Assembly (NCBI GenBank): GCA_036023115.1
Contig: JAYKKT010000061.1
Coordinates: 18,327,501 to 18,391,500 of the forward strand
Direction: 5' to 3'
Length of the DNA: 64,000 nt
Source: Brasenia schreberi
Lineage: Eukaryota > Streptophyta > Magnoliopsida > Nymphaeales > Cabombaceae
Part shown: in pieces, positions 32,704-44,867 of the stretch
Position numbering within the stretch: the first letter of the stretch is position 1
Layout of the letters: the number at the start of each line of letters is the position of its first letter
The notes under the pieces: model-generated
What the model was told of the DNA's origin: nothing
What the model saw: the letters and a program-made list of their open reading frames with translations, nothing else
Database searches by the model: none
Position numbers and translations under genes: made by a program

Positions 32704-35700
32704 TATAGACACGCGAAAATCCCCGCCTCTCGCCTTTTCAGGGCTCGGAGCGGATCCTCTCGTGTGTCTAAGGCCTATGTATGCAAACAGGGCATGCCAG
32801 CTAGCTTACCTAAGCTAGCGAAGATATTTTTAACACTGACTTCTAAACGTGGCGACTGTGAGCAAGTAAGCTCTTGTCGTCGCAGACCTTCTTGCACCGA
32901 TGCGCAAGGGTCAGTTTGTACGCTTTGCAAAAATCGAGTTTTGGAGAGAAAGTCTACGAAGCGGTTCGAGGTGTCTATTTCGGGTCTTTAAAATGCGATT
33001 GCATGTTTTAGATCATGTGGATTTGCACGTGCCTAAGTCTTTTCTTTTATCCCTTTTCGGGCCACCTAGTTTGTGTGTTATGAACACTCCACTACATGGG
33101 CGAATTCGAGCGGGGCTTGCTTTGATGCAATATGCGTCCTACCTCGTGGTATGGCGTAGATGCAATGCAAACTCACGCTACTCCAAAGGGAAAACCCGAA
33201 ATGTAAAGACAATCCTGAAGGGAAATAACCGAAGGGAAATAACCGAAGGGAGATATGTATATAGATTATGTATATGAGCCCTTACTCGGGTCTTGCAAAT
33301 AAGAGCGAAGGCTCAATGTGGGTGCGTGCTTGAATTAAAAGACTTACACACACGACATGAAATTAAACCCAAATATAAATTGCAGTATGGCCTTGACTAA
33401 GGTCTTGGGAGTAAGAGCGAAGGCTCAATGTGTGTGAGAGTGCTTGAATTGAAGTACTATACACACGACATAAATGAAACCCAAATATAACTGCAATAAG
33501 GCCTTTACTAAGGTCTTGGGAATAAGAGCGAAGGCTCAATGTGTGTGAGAGTGCTTGAATTGAAAGACTTACACACACGACATGAAATTAAACCCAAATA
33601 GTATAGGTCGGCCCTTACTTGGGTCTTTCAAATAAGAGCGAAAGCTCAATGTGTGTGAGAGTGCTTGAATTGAAAGACTTACTCACACGACATGAAATGA
33701 AACCCAAATAGTATAGGTCGGCCATTACTTGGGTCTTTCAAATAAGAGCGAAAGCTCAATGTGTGTGAGTGCTTGAATTGAAAGGCAACGCACCCAACTT
33801 AAGCAAAAACCCTTCGAAAATGAAAGTATATATATCTACTTATGTATTAGGGGCTGATTAGGCCCGTGTGTGTCCAAAATCGTGCACAACTAAGAGAGTG
33901 CACGTGTGTGGGTGTGCCAAGCCACGTTATTACAAGCGGGGGGAGACTATGCTCCGTTATTACAACCCTGTATCAAATTGAATCTCAAGCAAGTATACAA
34001 CTAAAGACCGAGTTTAGGCACTTACGAGTAGCTGGTCCGTAGAGGCCTTGCTTGAGCGTGGGCTTGGCCTTTGCCTTGGGCTGCAAACGGGAGCTCCGCG
34101 AGGGTGAATGACAAAGGGTGCTGGCCGGCTGCAAATGGGGCGCGGGATAGGCGCCTTGATGGTGGCCGGCTGCAAGTGGGTGTCGCCTTGATGTGGGGGA
34201 TTAAAGGGGTTGGGCCAAGTGAGTGTGTAGGGTCACTAGGAGAGTATAGAGTGTTAGGGAGTATGGACCTAAAGGGAGTTTAAGGGAAGGCCAAATGGGA
34301 GACCTAGGGGAAAAGAGATGGCTGGCCGGGTGTAGTTAGGGTAGTTAGGTAGTGGCCGGTGGTTTAGGTTGTAATAGGTTCGGCTGAGTGAGAATGGTGG
34401 CAGCAAAGGGGGATGGCTGGTGGTAGGGTGTTGTGGTAGGGTTTTGGTGGCTGAGAGTGGAGAGGGAATGAAGAAGGTAAGACGAAGAAAGGGGTACTAA
34501 CCGTATGGAGAGAGGAGGGCGCTCGGCTGGAAGGGAGGAGGGCAGGTAGTGAGGCTTGGCTGGGAGGTGGTGGAGATGGCAGTGCAAGTGGTGGTGGGAT
34601 GGAGGGATGGTGGTGGGGCAGGCGGAACAGGTGGGGCAGGTGGAGCAGGTTCGGCTGGACTTGGGGAAGGAGAGGACCCGGCTGGGATCTAGGTGGGCTT
34701 CTAGATAGGAAAACCCGCCCCCAAGGGGGGGGGTTTATATAGGGATGGGTAGGTCGGTTAGGGCTGGGTTTGGGGTAGTGGTTAGGTGGTTTAGGTAGGG
34801 TGGTATGAAGATAAGGTGGGCTGGAAAGGGTAGGGCCAGATATTTTAAAAACTAGTGGTTTGGGTAGATTGTGGGCTAGGGGTGGTTTAGGGGTTTAGGG
34901 CTAGGTTAGGTGGTTGGGTTTTAGGGTGAGGTTTAGTGGGCTAGGTTAGGTGATTAGGCTAGGTTTAGGGAAATTAACCTAGGTTTAGGGAAGGATTAGG
35001 GAAGTGGGTTAGGTGATTAGGTTGGGATTAGGCCGGGATTAGGGAAGTGGGTTAGGTGATTAGGCTCAGATTAGGGGTGGATTAGGGTGGAAGGCTAGGA
35101 TTAGGTGTTTAGGGTTAGGTTTAGGTGAAGGAGCTCCCTTTGCATGGCCCATAGACCTTAACCACCTCATGTTGGTGCAGCCCTAGGTTAGGTTTTGGCT
35201 AATTACAAGCTTAAACCCACTCAATTAGGCTAACCCACATGATTAACCCCAAACTTGACACACAAGTCAAGCTTAATTACAACACTCTTGATATTATCCA
35301 TCCCCACTCTCTCTCATGCCCATAATCCCATGTGAATTTCAAGTGGGCCCCACCTCCATTTATGAGAAGGTGATGTGGGCCATGGATATGGATATTGGAT
35401 TGGATCTCTGGATCCAAATCCAAATCCAAGTCCACACATGGGTTTGGATTGGGATCTGGATATATATGGTCCAGATCCAATCCAAACTGAACTCTGACTC
35501 CTTTGAGCTGGGTTCGAAACAGACGATTTGTGTGGGGCCTGACAACATTAGTACTCCGTCTGCGTTGGGTCTTCGCCAACATGGTCGTCTGCCTCCGTTT
35601 CTGCCTTCCGGAGATGACTTCAAATGACATTTTGATAAGAACAGGGTCTTGGACGTTCGAGATCCTGGGGGTATGGATGTGATACAAGAGTTGCTGTGCC

Positions 35701-35967
35701 AGGCTCGACATGTGCTCCGGTTCCGGGCTCTTCTTAGCTCTTCGTTGGTCCTGTCTTGATTAGGCCAAGCTGTTTCGGGGTTTCAAAAACGTGTTTTAAC
35801 AGGTTTTCAAAAGCTATATTACATATTTTTGAAATATGAAGTTTAACACGTATATACAGGGTTGTCTGGAAGGCTCCTGGGTTTCCAGACTCAAAATGGC
35901 CCTTTGGGGCTGCTTGTACAAAACCAGGTTTGTTTTAAGAAATTCGTGGGATTTCAGGGTGTTTACA
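32704..35967 (-). repeat. E6 5' LTR, complete (about 3.26 kb)
   Basis: Starts TATAGACACGCG (terminal TG mutated) and ends GGGTGTTTACA. Contains hairpin A (32891-32908), 107-bp repeats (about 33290-33800), a TATA box (34733) and the U3 inverted repeat near 35440-35490. The right flank GTAGT would be the target duplicate. Confidence 0.85.
34733..34742 (-). promoter_or_regulatory. Putative TATA box of the E6 5' LTR
   Basis: GTTTATATAG on the plus strand, same position relative to the C-run as in the other LTRs. Confidence 0.55.
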
Positions 35968-38940
35968 GTAGTATGGCATATATGCAATGCAAACTCACGC
36001 TACTCCAAAGGGAAAACAAGAATTTAAAGACAATACCGAAGGGAAATGACTTAAGGGAAATGACTTGTAATGGAAATTGCCGAAGGGAAATGACTTGTAA
36101 TGTAAATGCCGAAGGGAAATACGTATATAATGTATATATGGGCCCTTACTTGGGTCTTGCAAATAAGAGCGGAGGCTCAATGTGGGTGCGTGCTTGAATT
36201 GAAGTACTACACACACGACATGAAATAAAACCCAAATATAACTTGCAATATGGCCTTAACTAAGGTCTTGGAAATAAGAGCGAAAGCTCAATGTGTGTGA
36301 GTGCTTGAATTGAAGTACTACGCACACAACATGAAATTAAACCCAAATATAAATTGCAGTATGGCCTTAACTAAGGTCTTGGGAATAAGAGCGAAAGCTC
36401 AATGTGTGTGAGTGCTTGAATTGAAGTACTACGCACACAACATGAAATTAAACCCAAATATAAATTGCAGTATGGCCTTAACTAAGGTCTTGGGAATAAG
36501 AACGAAAGCTCAATGTGTGTGAGTGCTTGAATTGAAGTACTATGCACACAACATGAATTTAAACCCAAGGATAGTATCACACGGCCCTTATTTGGGTCTT
36601 ACAAATAAGAGCGAAGGCTCAATGTGTGTGCGTGCTTGAATTGAAAGACAACACACCCAACTTAAGCAAAACCCTACGTAATTTAAAGTATATATATAAA
36701 CTTACATATAAAGGGCTGATTAGACCCGTGTGTGTTCAAAATCGTGCACAACTAAGAGAGTGCACGTGTGTGTGGATGTGCCAAGCCACGTTATTACAAG
36801 CGGGGGGAGACAATGCTCCATTATTACAACCCCGTATCAAATTTAATTTATGCAAGTTTACAACTAAGGACTGAGTTAGGCACTTACTTATAGCTGGTCC
36901 GGAGGTGACTTGCTTGAGCGTAGGCTTGGCTTCGCCTTGGGCTGCAAGAGGGAGCTCCTCGGAGTTGAACGACAAGGGGAGATGCTAGCCGGGTGACTTG
37001 AGTGCGCGGGAAGGGCGCCTTGAAGGTGGCCGGCTGCTAGGAAGGTGCCGCCTTGGTGCTTTCGGCTAAGGTGACTAAGTAGGGTTACTAAGGATGGGCT
37101 GGTATTAAGGAAGGTAGTCCTAAAGGGGAGCCTAAGGGAGTGCCTAAGGGAAATGTATGGCTGGCCAAGTGGATGTGGTACAGTCGGTTGGAGTGGCCGA
37201 CTGCTAGGGTAGCTAGGGATGTTATGGATGGGAAGGGAGTTAGCTAGGGTGTTGTGGAAGGTAGGACTAAGGGTTGGTGGAAAGGGATATGGGCAGGCCC
37301 TAGGGAACCAAGTGGGGTGGTCGGGTGTTACTAGGGGAAGTGGTTCAAGGCGGGTGATGTAAGGTGGAGGTTTGGCCGAATGGGTGAGGATGGCTGGTGG
37401 TTGTGATGGGATGACGTGGTGGCTGTATGGGTGGTTGAGAGTGGAGGGGGAGTGAAGAGGAGGTGGAGCTAAGTGTAGGGTACTAACCGAAAGGGGAAGG
37501 AGTTGGCGGATGGAAGAAGGGCAGCCGGGTGACTTGGATGCGTAGGATTCAGTCGGGAGGTGGTGGCGACGGGGAGCTGGCCGGATGGAAGTGGTGGTGT
37601 GGGAGGAGCTTGGTGGTAAGTAGCGGTGGTGCAGGTGGAAGGCTCAGCTGGGAGGTTGGCCAAGGTGGGCTGGAAGAGATGAAAAACCCGCCCACTAGGG
37701 GGGGGGTTATATAGGGTTGGAGATGGCGGTTGGGGCTGGTTTTGAGGAGGTGGTAAGGTGGTTTAGGTGGTGGTGGTGTGGTGATAAGGTGGGTTGGTTT
37801 TGGGGAGGGGCCAGATATTTTAATACAAGGGGTTTTAGGTAGATGGTGTGCTAGGTTTAGGTGGGGTGGTTTAGGGGTTTAGGGTTTAGCTAGGTGGGTT
37901 GGTTTTGGGGTGAGATTTAGTGAGGTGGGTTAGGTGATTAGGCTAGGATTAGGTTAGGTTTAGAGAAATTAAGCTAGGTTTAGGAAAGGATTAGGGAAGT
38001 GGGTTAGGTGATTAGGTTGGGATTAGGCCGGGATTAGGGAAGTGGGTTAGGTGATTAGGCTAGGTTTAGGCCAAGATTAGGGTAAAAGGCTAGGATTAGG
38101 GTTTTTTATTAGGATTGGGTTAGGGAGCTCCCTTTGCATAACCCATAGACCTTGTTGCATCATGTTGGTGCAGCCCTAGGTTAGGTTTTGGCTAATACAA
38201 GCTTAAACCCATGCTAATTAGGCTAACCCACATGATTAACCCCAAACGTGACACACAAGTCAAGCTTAATTACAATCACACTCCAATCTTATCCTCCCCC
38301 ACTCTCTCTCATGCCCATAATCCCACATGAATTTCAAGTGGGCCCCACCTCCATTTATGAGAAGGTGATGTAGGCCATGGATGTGGATATTGGATTGGAT
38401 CTCTGGATCCAAATCCAAATCTAGATCCACACATGGGTTTGGATTGGGATCTGGATATATATGGTCCAGATCCAATCCAAACTGAATTCTGACTCCTTCA
38501 GGCTGTGTTCGAAATGAACGGTTTGTGCGGGGTCTGACAGCATTAGTACTCCGTCTGCGTTGGGTCTTCGCCAACATGATCGTTTGCTTCTGTTTTCACC
38601 TTTCGGAGATGATTTCAAGTGATGTTTGATGATAATAGGGTCTTGGACGTTCGAGATCCTGGGGGAGATTCAATACGAGAGTTGTTGTGCCGGGCTTGAC
38701 TTGTGCTCTATTTTCGGGCTCTCTTTAGCTCTTCTAGTCCTGTTTTGATTAGGCCAAGCTACTTCGGGGTTTCAAAATGTGTTTTAAAAGGTTTTTAAAA
38801 CCATATTTATACATATTTAAAACATATGTACAGGGTTGTCTGGAAGGCTCTTGGGTTTCCAGACTCAAAATAGCCCTTTGGGGCTGCTTTTATAAAACCA
38901 AGTTGATTTGAGAAATTTGTGGGATTTTGGGGTGTTTACA
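35968..38940 (-). repeat. E7 LTR fragment (minus)
   Basis: Type-A LTR lacking its U5 end because E6 inserted and the far side was deleted. It has 107-bp repeats (36160-36660), a TATA box at 37705, GGATTAGG repeats, and ends GGGGTGTTTACA at 38940. No polypurine tract follows, so 38940 is the outer end of a 5' LTR or solo LTR. The flank CTAAG is the expected target duplicate. Confidence 0.8.
37705..37714 (-). promoter_or_regulatory. Putative TATA box of the E7 LTR
   Basis: GGTTATATAG on the plus strand next to a G-run; weaker than in E6. Confidence 0.45.
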
Positions 38941-39646
38941 CTAAGTCGTTTTTAACAAAAAGGGGCATGCCAGCTAGCTTGCTTAAGCTAGCGAAGAAAG
39001 TTTTTGAAATCTGACTCTATCGGGGCAAATGTGAGCAAGTGAGCTCTTTTCATCGCAGACCTTCTTGCACCGATGCGCAAGGGTCAGTCTGTACGCTTGG
39101 CAAAGTCTTTAAAATCAAACCTCTTTGAAAAATACCCGAAGTGTTTGGGCTTTGTTTGTATGATTACAAGTTTTATTACACGTGGGATTTGCACGTGCCT
39201 ATGTCTTTCTTTTGAAGCTTTTAGGGCCAACTAGGTGTGTGCACAAGTAACCTAAGTTGGGAAATTTTTGCACGGGAGTGTGGGGTTTTGCTTTGATGCA
39301 GTATGCATCCTAACTCGTGGTATGGAGAATATGCAATGCAAACTCACACAACTCCAAAGGAAAAACCCGAATTGAAAGACAATGCGGAAGGGAAATGACT
39401 TAATGTAAATTGTAAAAGGGAAATTGCAAAAGGAAAATATGGCTATATCTTAAGAGCGGAAAGGCTCAATTGTGCAACTGTGTGTCGTGTATATATGGAA
39501 AGACTACGCACACAGCTGAACCTTAAAACTCAAATCTTAAAGACATAGCCAAAGGGAAATACTTATAATATATATGGGCCCGAAGGTCGCCAACGTGTGC
39601 ATGGGTGTTGTGTGTATATGTAAAGACAACTCACACGACTTGTAAT
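38941..39646 (-). repeat. E8a: divergent LTR fragment
   Basis: R/U5 part of a related but diverged LTR: GCTAGCTTGCTTAAGCTAGC palindrome, hairpin A at 39064-39081, TGATGCAGTATGCATCC and AAGGGAAATGACTTAA blocks. It is broken on the left by E7 (in GTGTCTAAGTC) and on the right by E8b. Confidence 0.75.
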
Positions 39647-41143
39647 TGTAGACGTAGAAAATTCTTGCTTCTGGTTGGCCTGAAGCGAATCTTTTCGTGT
39701 GTCTAAGTCCTATTAAGCAAAAGGGCGTGCCAGCTAGCTTGCTTAAGCTAGCGAAGATATATTTTGAAATCTGACTCCTAACGTGGCGACTGTGAGCAAG
39801 CAAGCTCTTTTCATCGCAAACCTTCTTACACCGGTGCATAAGGGTCAGTCTGTATGCTTAGAAAATCGAGTTTTGAATACGAGGACCTACGAAAATGTTT
39901 GAGGTGTTCGATTCGGGCTGTTTTTGTATGATTTTCAAGTTTTACTTCACGTGGATTTGCATGTGCCTATGTCTTTCTTTTTATCCCTTTTCGGGCCAAC
40001 TAGTTGTGTGTTATGAACACGTGACCTAAGTGGGGCGACTTTGAGCGGGAGTGTGGGGTTTGCTTTGATGTAATATGCATCCTAACTCGTGGTATGGCAT
40101 ATATGCAGTGCAAACTCACGCAACTCCAAAGGGAAAACCCGAATTGAAAGACAATGTGGAAGGGAAATGACTTGAATGTAAATTGCAAAAGGGAAATATG
40201 GCTATATCTTAAGAGCGGAAAGGCTCAATTGTGCAGGTGTGTGCCGTGTATATATGTAAAGATTATGCACACAGCTGAACCTTAAAACCCAAATCTTAAA
40301 GACATAGCCGAAAGGGAAATACTTATAATATATATGGGCCCGAAGGTCGCCAACGTGTTGCGTGGGTGTTGTGTGTATATTGAAAGACAACTCACATGAC
40401 TTAAATGAAACCCAAATATAAATTGCAATATGGCCTTAACTAAGGTCTTGGGAGTAAGAGCAAAAGCTCAATGTGTGTGAGTGTAGAATTGAAGTACTAC
40501 GCACATGACATGAAATTAAACCCAAATATAAATTGCAATAGGCCTTGACTAAGGTCTTGGGAGTAAGAGCGAAAGCTCAATGTGTGTGAGTGTAGAATTG
40601 AAGTACTACACACACGACATGAAATTAAACCCAAATATAAATTGCAATAGGCCTTGACTAAGGTCTTGGGAGTAAGAGCGAAAGCTCAATGTGTGTGAGT
40701 GTAGAATTGAAGTACTACGCACACGACATGAAGTAAAACACCCAAAATGAAATGGTAATAGGCCCTTACTTGGGTCTTGAAAATAAGAGCGAAAGCTCAA
40801 TGTGTGTGAGTGCGAGAATTGAAAGACAACGCACACAACTTAAGCAAAACCCCACGCAACTTAAATTATATAAATAAGTCTATATCTTAAGGGCTGATTA
40901 GGCCCATGTGTGTGTTCAAAATTGTGTGCAGCTAAGAGCGAGATAGGCTCAAGTGCACGTGTGTGTGGGTGTGCCAAACCACGTTATTACAAGCGGGAGG
41001 AGACAATGCTCCGTTATTACAACCCCGTATCAAATTTAATTAAGCTTAAGCAAGTCTATAAACAAGGACCGAGTTAGGCACTTACATATAGCTGGTCCGG
41101 AGGTGACTTGCTTGAGCTTGGGCTTGAGTGTCGCCTTGGGCTG
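39647..41143 (-). repeat. E8b: divergent LTR fragment
   Basis: It begins TGTAGACGTAGAAAATTC, a proper LTR end, after GTAAT. It repeats the same blocks as E8a (39940-40390 matches 39190-39640), so it is a second LTR of that subfamily inserted into the first. It has repeats at 40400-40850 and the CCTTGGGCTG leader at 41133, then is cut by E4. Confidence 0.78.
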
Positions 41144-42500
41144 TGTAGACGTGATTTTATTTCAAATCATGGGATTCGAAATTAAACCCTCGAACTACGT
41201 CGGGTTGCGCGAGCATACCAGTTAGTTTATCAAAACTAACAAATTCTGATTTTCTGACTTCTAAGAACGATTGTGGACAAGTGAGATCTTTTCGACTTAG
41301 GCCTTCTTCAACCGGCGCTCAAGGGTCAGCCTAGATGCTTGAAATTTGTTTGAATCCGTTAATTCGAGAAAGGAAAAACCAGATTTTCCAAAGTTTCAGA
41401 TTTGTGTTTAAGTTCTTGATTTCTGAAAATTTTCAGATTCTAAAAGTTACAGAATCTGTTCAGTTCCAGAGACCTGTTCTCTGAATTTTTAAAAATATTT
41501 TTGATTCTCCAAAAATTCTAAAACGTTTACAGAATAGAGACACGTGTGTAGAATCAGAATATATTTTTATTTTATAATTTAGTTTTTTATTTTCTGAGAA
41601 TTAAATACATAATCAGAAACTGTTATAAAATTCAGAACAACCCTGTTTCTGCGAATAAGAAGCTCAGAAAAACAGCAATATCTCAGCACTCAGTCATCCA
41701 ATTTCGATAAAATTTGTTGTGTTAGAAAGATACGGATGTTAGGTTTCCAAAGAATCAAATTTCATCCAATTTAATTTAGTGGTTGCAGAGATATGGGCAA
41801 AAGAACAGAGGTCTGTTACTGAACTTTCTGTTTCTGTAAAACGCAATCTGGATTTTGTATAAACTTCACGGATCTAATTGGCTAGGCAACAGTTCATAAA
41901 AATTCCTCAAAAGTTTATATAAGAACGTTTGATATGTCTAGATTATTCATGCAAAATTTCGAAGCAATTGGCTTATCCGTTTGTCTATAAAAATTCCGTG
42001 ATCAGACGCATGTGCACGGACAGTTTCAGAAACCAAGTTTGCAGAAAATTTCAGAAAGTTCCTAACGTGATTCTAAAATGAAATTCAACCTGTATCAGTC
42101 CTAATGATGCATGGAAATCATCTAAACATGGATTTTAATTCCGTTCATGAAGGAATCATGCATGTTTGTATCGATATAAATGAAGAACATGGGCTTAAGG
42201 CCTTGATTCATGTACAAATTTCCAGAATCTGTGCTTTTTCAGATTCTCATGAATTAAAACCAATTTGTGCAAGAATTCCAACCTGTGTGAGTGAGAGGGG
42301 ACGGAGGAGCACTTTGCCGGACGATCGTCGGACGTCGGAACCAGGCCGGACTTCCTTCTTCTCCTTCTTCTCTTCCTTTCTCTCTCTCTCTCTATTTCTC
42401 TGAGTTTTCGGACTGAATGTTCCTCCCTTTTTTTTGGTTCCCCCTTGATGCTCGTTGGTTGATGATCGCTGATTGATGATCTCTACAGCAACTGGGGAAG

Positions 42501-42512
42501 CCTTTTTATAGG
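42501..42512 (-). promoter_or_regulatory. Putative TATA box of the E4 3' LTR
   Basis: CCTTTTTATAGG on the plus strand (CCTATAAAAAGG on the minus strand), followed in transcription direction by a CT/GA-rich leader. It is about 2 kb from the LTR start because of the captured DNA. Confidence 0.6.
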
Positions 42513-42861
42513 CTCTGGCTGTGATTTGGATAAGCCAGATGGTTGGGATTTGGATGAGTTCGGTTTTGATTGTGCTGATAAAATCTTATCTGAATTGGTT
42601 TCATCTTATTTGGAATGTGATCTCCACAGGATTTGTATTGCTGAACTTTATCTTGAACGTTACTTTGTAATTTGAATATCATATGCATATGATCTCTTGT
42701 GAATTGGTTGGGACGTTATCTGTAGCTGATAACGTTATCTGCATTTGATGATTCCTTTATCTGGTAAGCTTTGAATCGTTATCTGATTAGGCTTTGATTT
42801 CATCTGAGTTAGGTAAGCCTTGAACGTGATCTCTGTGGCAGATATGGATGAATCGTTGTGG

Positions 42862-43590
42862 CTAGAAGTTGTTGACAACATTCAGTTGGAAATCGTTGAA
42901 GGCTGTTGAGGGCTGATCTGCTGCTGAGCCTAAGGCTGTAGTTGCAGCTGTGTCTAGAGCTGCGCTTGTTGGTTCACTTGCTGCGTTACGGTAAGACCTG
43001 ATGGAGAGCCGACCTGCTGCTGGACTGCACCCACTAGTGGTTGACGGCAATGCAGCGATGGCAGTCCTGTTGAGTGTTTGCCCAAACATCGACATTGGTC
43101 CGATGACGGGTATTCCACCCAGACTGCCAATGGGTCTCCTCATCATTGTCAGGCCCAACATCCCCTGCCCTCTGTTCTACTGCATCATCCTCAATTTTGC
43201 AGCCACAGCCGGATTCATGCACAGGACGCTGCTGACATTGGAAGCAGGATTGAGACCCATCTGACCCATATTGCCCAAGCCAGTAAGTGCACCCATCACC
43301 TTTCGCATCTGTGGCTGCTGCTGCTGTTGCTGAAGTATTTGCAGTTGCAGGTTGCTGGAATTGCTGACAATCTGATTAGCAACGTGCGCACCCACTGGAT
43401 TTAGTTGTGCAAGCGAGTTGTTTGAGCCAAGAGTGGATGATCTTTGTAACTGCGAATACTGCTTTCATCTCGGCCAAATGCATTTGGTACTGTGCTTCTC
43501 TTTGTCGTTGTCACAACCACTGCACGTACCAAGGTGGAGCCGCGGCATAGTAGCTCTTTGAAATTCGTTTCGGTTTTGGTAAAAACATTT
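42862..43590 (-). pseudogene. Captured host-gene fragment resembling PHL/SPT20-like
   Basis: On the minus strand three frames in turn give VANQIVSNSSNLQLQIL, then a run of six Gln, GNMGQMGLNPASNVSS, NPAVAAKLRMMQNRAG, SMFGQTLNRTA, and QQQVGSPSGLTVTQQVNQQ followed by QISPQQPS. This order (NLQ..LLQQQQ, GNMG, ASN, KLRM.QNR.G, S.LGQ.LNR, QVGSPS, SPQQ) is what I recall of the Gln-rich C-terminal half of plant PHYTOCHROME-DEPENDENT LATE-FLOWERING (SPT20-like) proteins. Two frame changes and several stops show decay. It is unlike any retroelement protein and lies inside the E4 LTR, so it is transduced host sequence. The gene name comes from memory of the family, not a search. Confidence 0.6.
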
Positions 43591-43601
43591 TGGTTATGTA
43601 A

Positions 43602-43606
43602 CAAGG
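43602..43606. repeat. Left target-site duplication of E5 (CAAGG)
   Basis: CAAGG precedes the LTR TG and recurs at 58032-58036 after the LTR CA. Confidence 0.95.
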
Positions 43607-44857
43607 TGTAAACACCCCGAAATCCCACGAATTTCTTAAACGAATCTGGTTTTATACAAGCAGCCCCAAAGGGGCCATTTTGAGTTTGGAAACCCAGGAG
43701 CCTTCCAAACAACCCTGTACATATGTTTTAAACTATATCTTTCAAAAACATACGATATGGCTTTTGAAAACCCTTTTAAAACATGTTTTGAAACCCCGAA
43801 GTGGCTTGGCCCGATCAAGACAGGACCAGGAGAGCCAAGAAGAGCCCGAAACCGGAGCACCTGTCGAGCCCAGCGCAGCAACTCTTGTATCTGATTCACA
43901 TCCCAGGATCTCGAACGTCCAAGACCCTGTTCTTATCAAAATAGCATTTGAAGTCATCTCCGGAAGGCAGAAACGGAGGCGGACGACTATGTTGGCGAAG
44001 ACCCAACGCAGACGGAGTACTGATGCTGTCAGGCCCCGCACGAATCGTCCGTTTTGAACCCAGCTCGAAGGAGTCAGAATTCAGTTTGGATTGGATCTGG
44101 ACCATATATATCCAGATTCCAATCCAAACCCATATGTGGACTTGGATTTGGATTTGGATCCAGAGATCCAATCCAATATCCATATCCATGGCCCACATCA
44201 CCTTCTCATAAAGGGAGGTGGGGCCCACTTGAAATTCACGTGGGATATTGGGCATGAGAGAGAGTGGGGGTGAAAAATATCAAGAGTGTTGTATTAAGCT
44301 TGACTTGTGTGTCAAGTTTGGGTTAATCATGTGGGTTAGCCTAATTGAGTGGGTTTAAGCTTGTAATTAGCTAAAACCTAACCTAGGGCTGCACCAACCT
44401 GGGGTGATCAAAGTCTATGGGCCATGCTAAGGGAGCTCCTTCACCTAAACCTAACCCAAAATACCTAAACCTAACCCAAAATGCCTAAAGCTAGCCTAAA
44501 CCCCTAATCCACTCCTAATCTGAACCTAATCACCTAACCCACTTCCCTAATCCCGGCCTAATCCCAACCTAATCACCTAACCCACTCCCCTAATCCTTCC
44601 CTAAACCTAGATTAATTCCCCTAATCCTAGCCTAAACCTAGCCTAATCACCTAACCTAGCTCACTAAACCTCACCCTAAAACCCAACCACCTAACCTAGC
44701 CCTAAACCCCTAAACCACCCTTAGCCCACGATTTATCCAAACACCTAGTTTTAAAATACCTGGCCCAACCCCATCCAGCCCACCTTATCTACATACCACC
44801 CTACCTAAACCACCTAACCACTACCCACAGCCCAGCCCTAACCGACCTACCCATCCC

Positions 44858-44867
44858 CTATTTAAAC
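44858..44867 (+). promoter_or_regulatory. Putative TATA box of the E5 5' LTR
   Basis: CTATTTAAAC, 1.25 kb into the LTR and before CCCCCTCATTGTGGGCGGG. Probable start region for the genomic transcript. Confidence 0.55.

Larger units (their letters stand above)
30833..35967 (-). mobile_element. E6: Tat-lineage element, 5' half only (minus)
   Basis: 5' LTR 32704-35967, PBS 32681-32698 and gag-pro to about 30833. Protease core, pol and 3' LTR are lost by the deletion that joins it to the E1 3' LTR. It is inserted in the E7 LTR: at 35968 sequence of another minus LTR resumes mid-unit (GTAGTATGGCATATATGC, compare 33116-33170). Confidence 0.85.
41144..43606 (-). repeat. E4 3' LTR, first segment
   Basis: The first about 1,000 bp match 62998-64000 closely, which proves they are LTRs of one element. 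Hairpin A (41306-41323) and the GTTAGTTT...AAACTAAC palindrome are near the edge. A TATA box is at 42501. U3 from about 42513 upward has degenerate GTTATCTG/GATAACG repeats (42700-42800) and a host-gene fragment (42862-43590). It is cut at 43606 by E5. Confidence 0.85.

Noticed and set aside
42104..42403. 99-codon ORF near 42104 in the E4 LTR
   Set aside because: It is antisense to E4 transcription, ends in a CT-rich run, and I see no homology.
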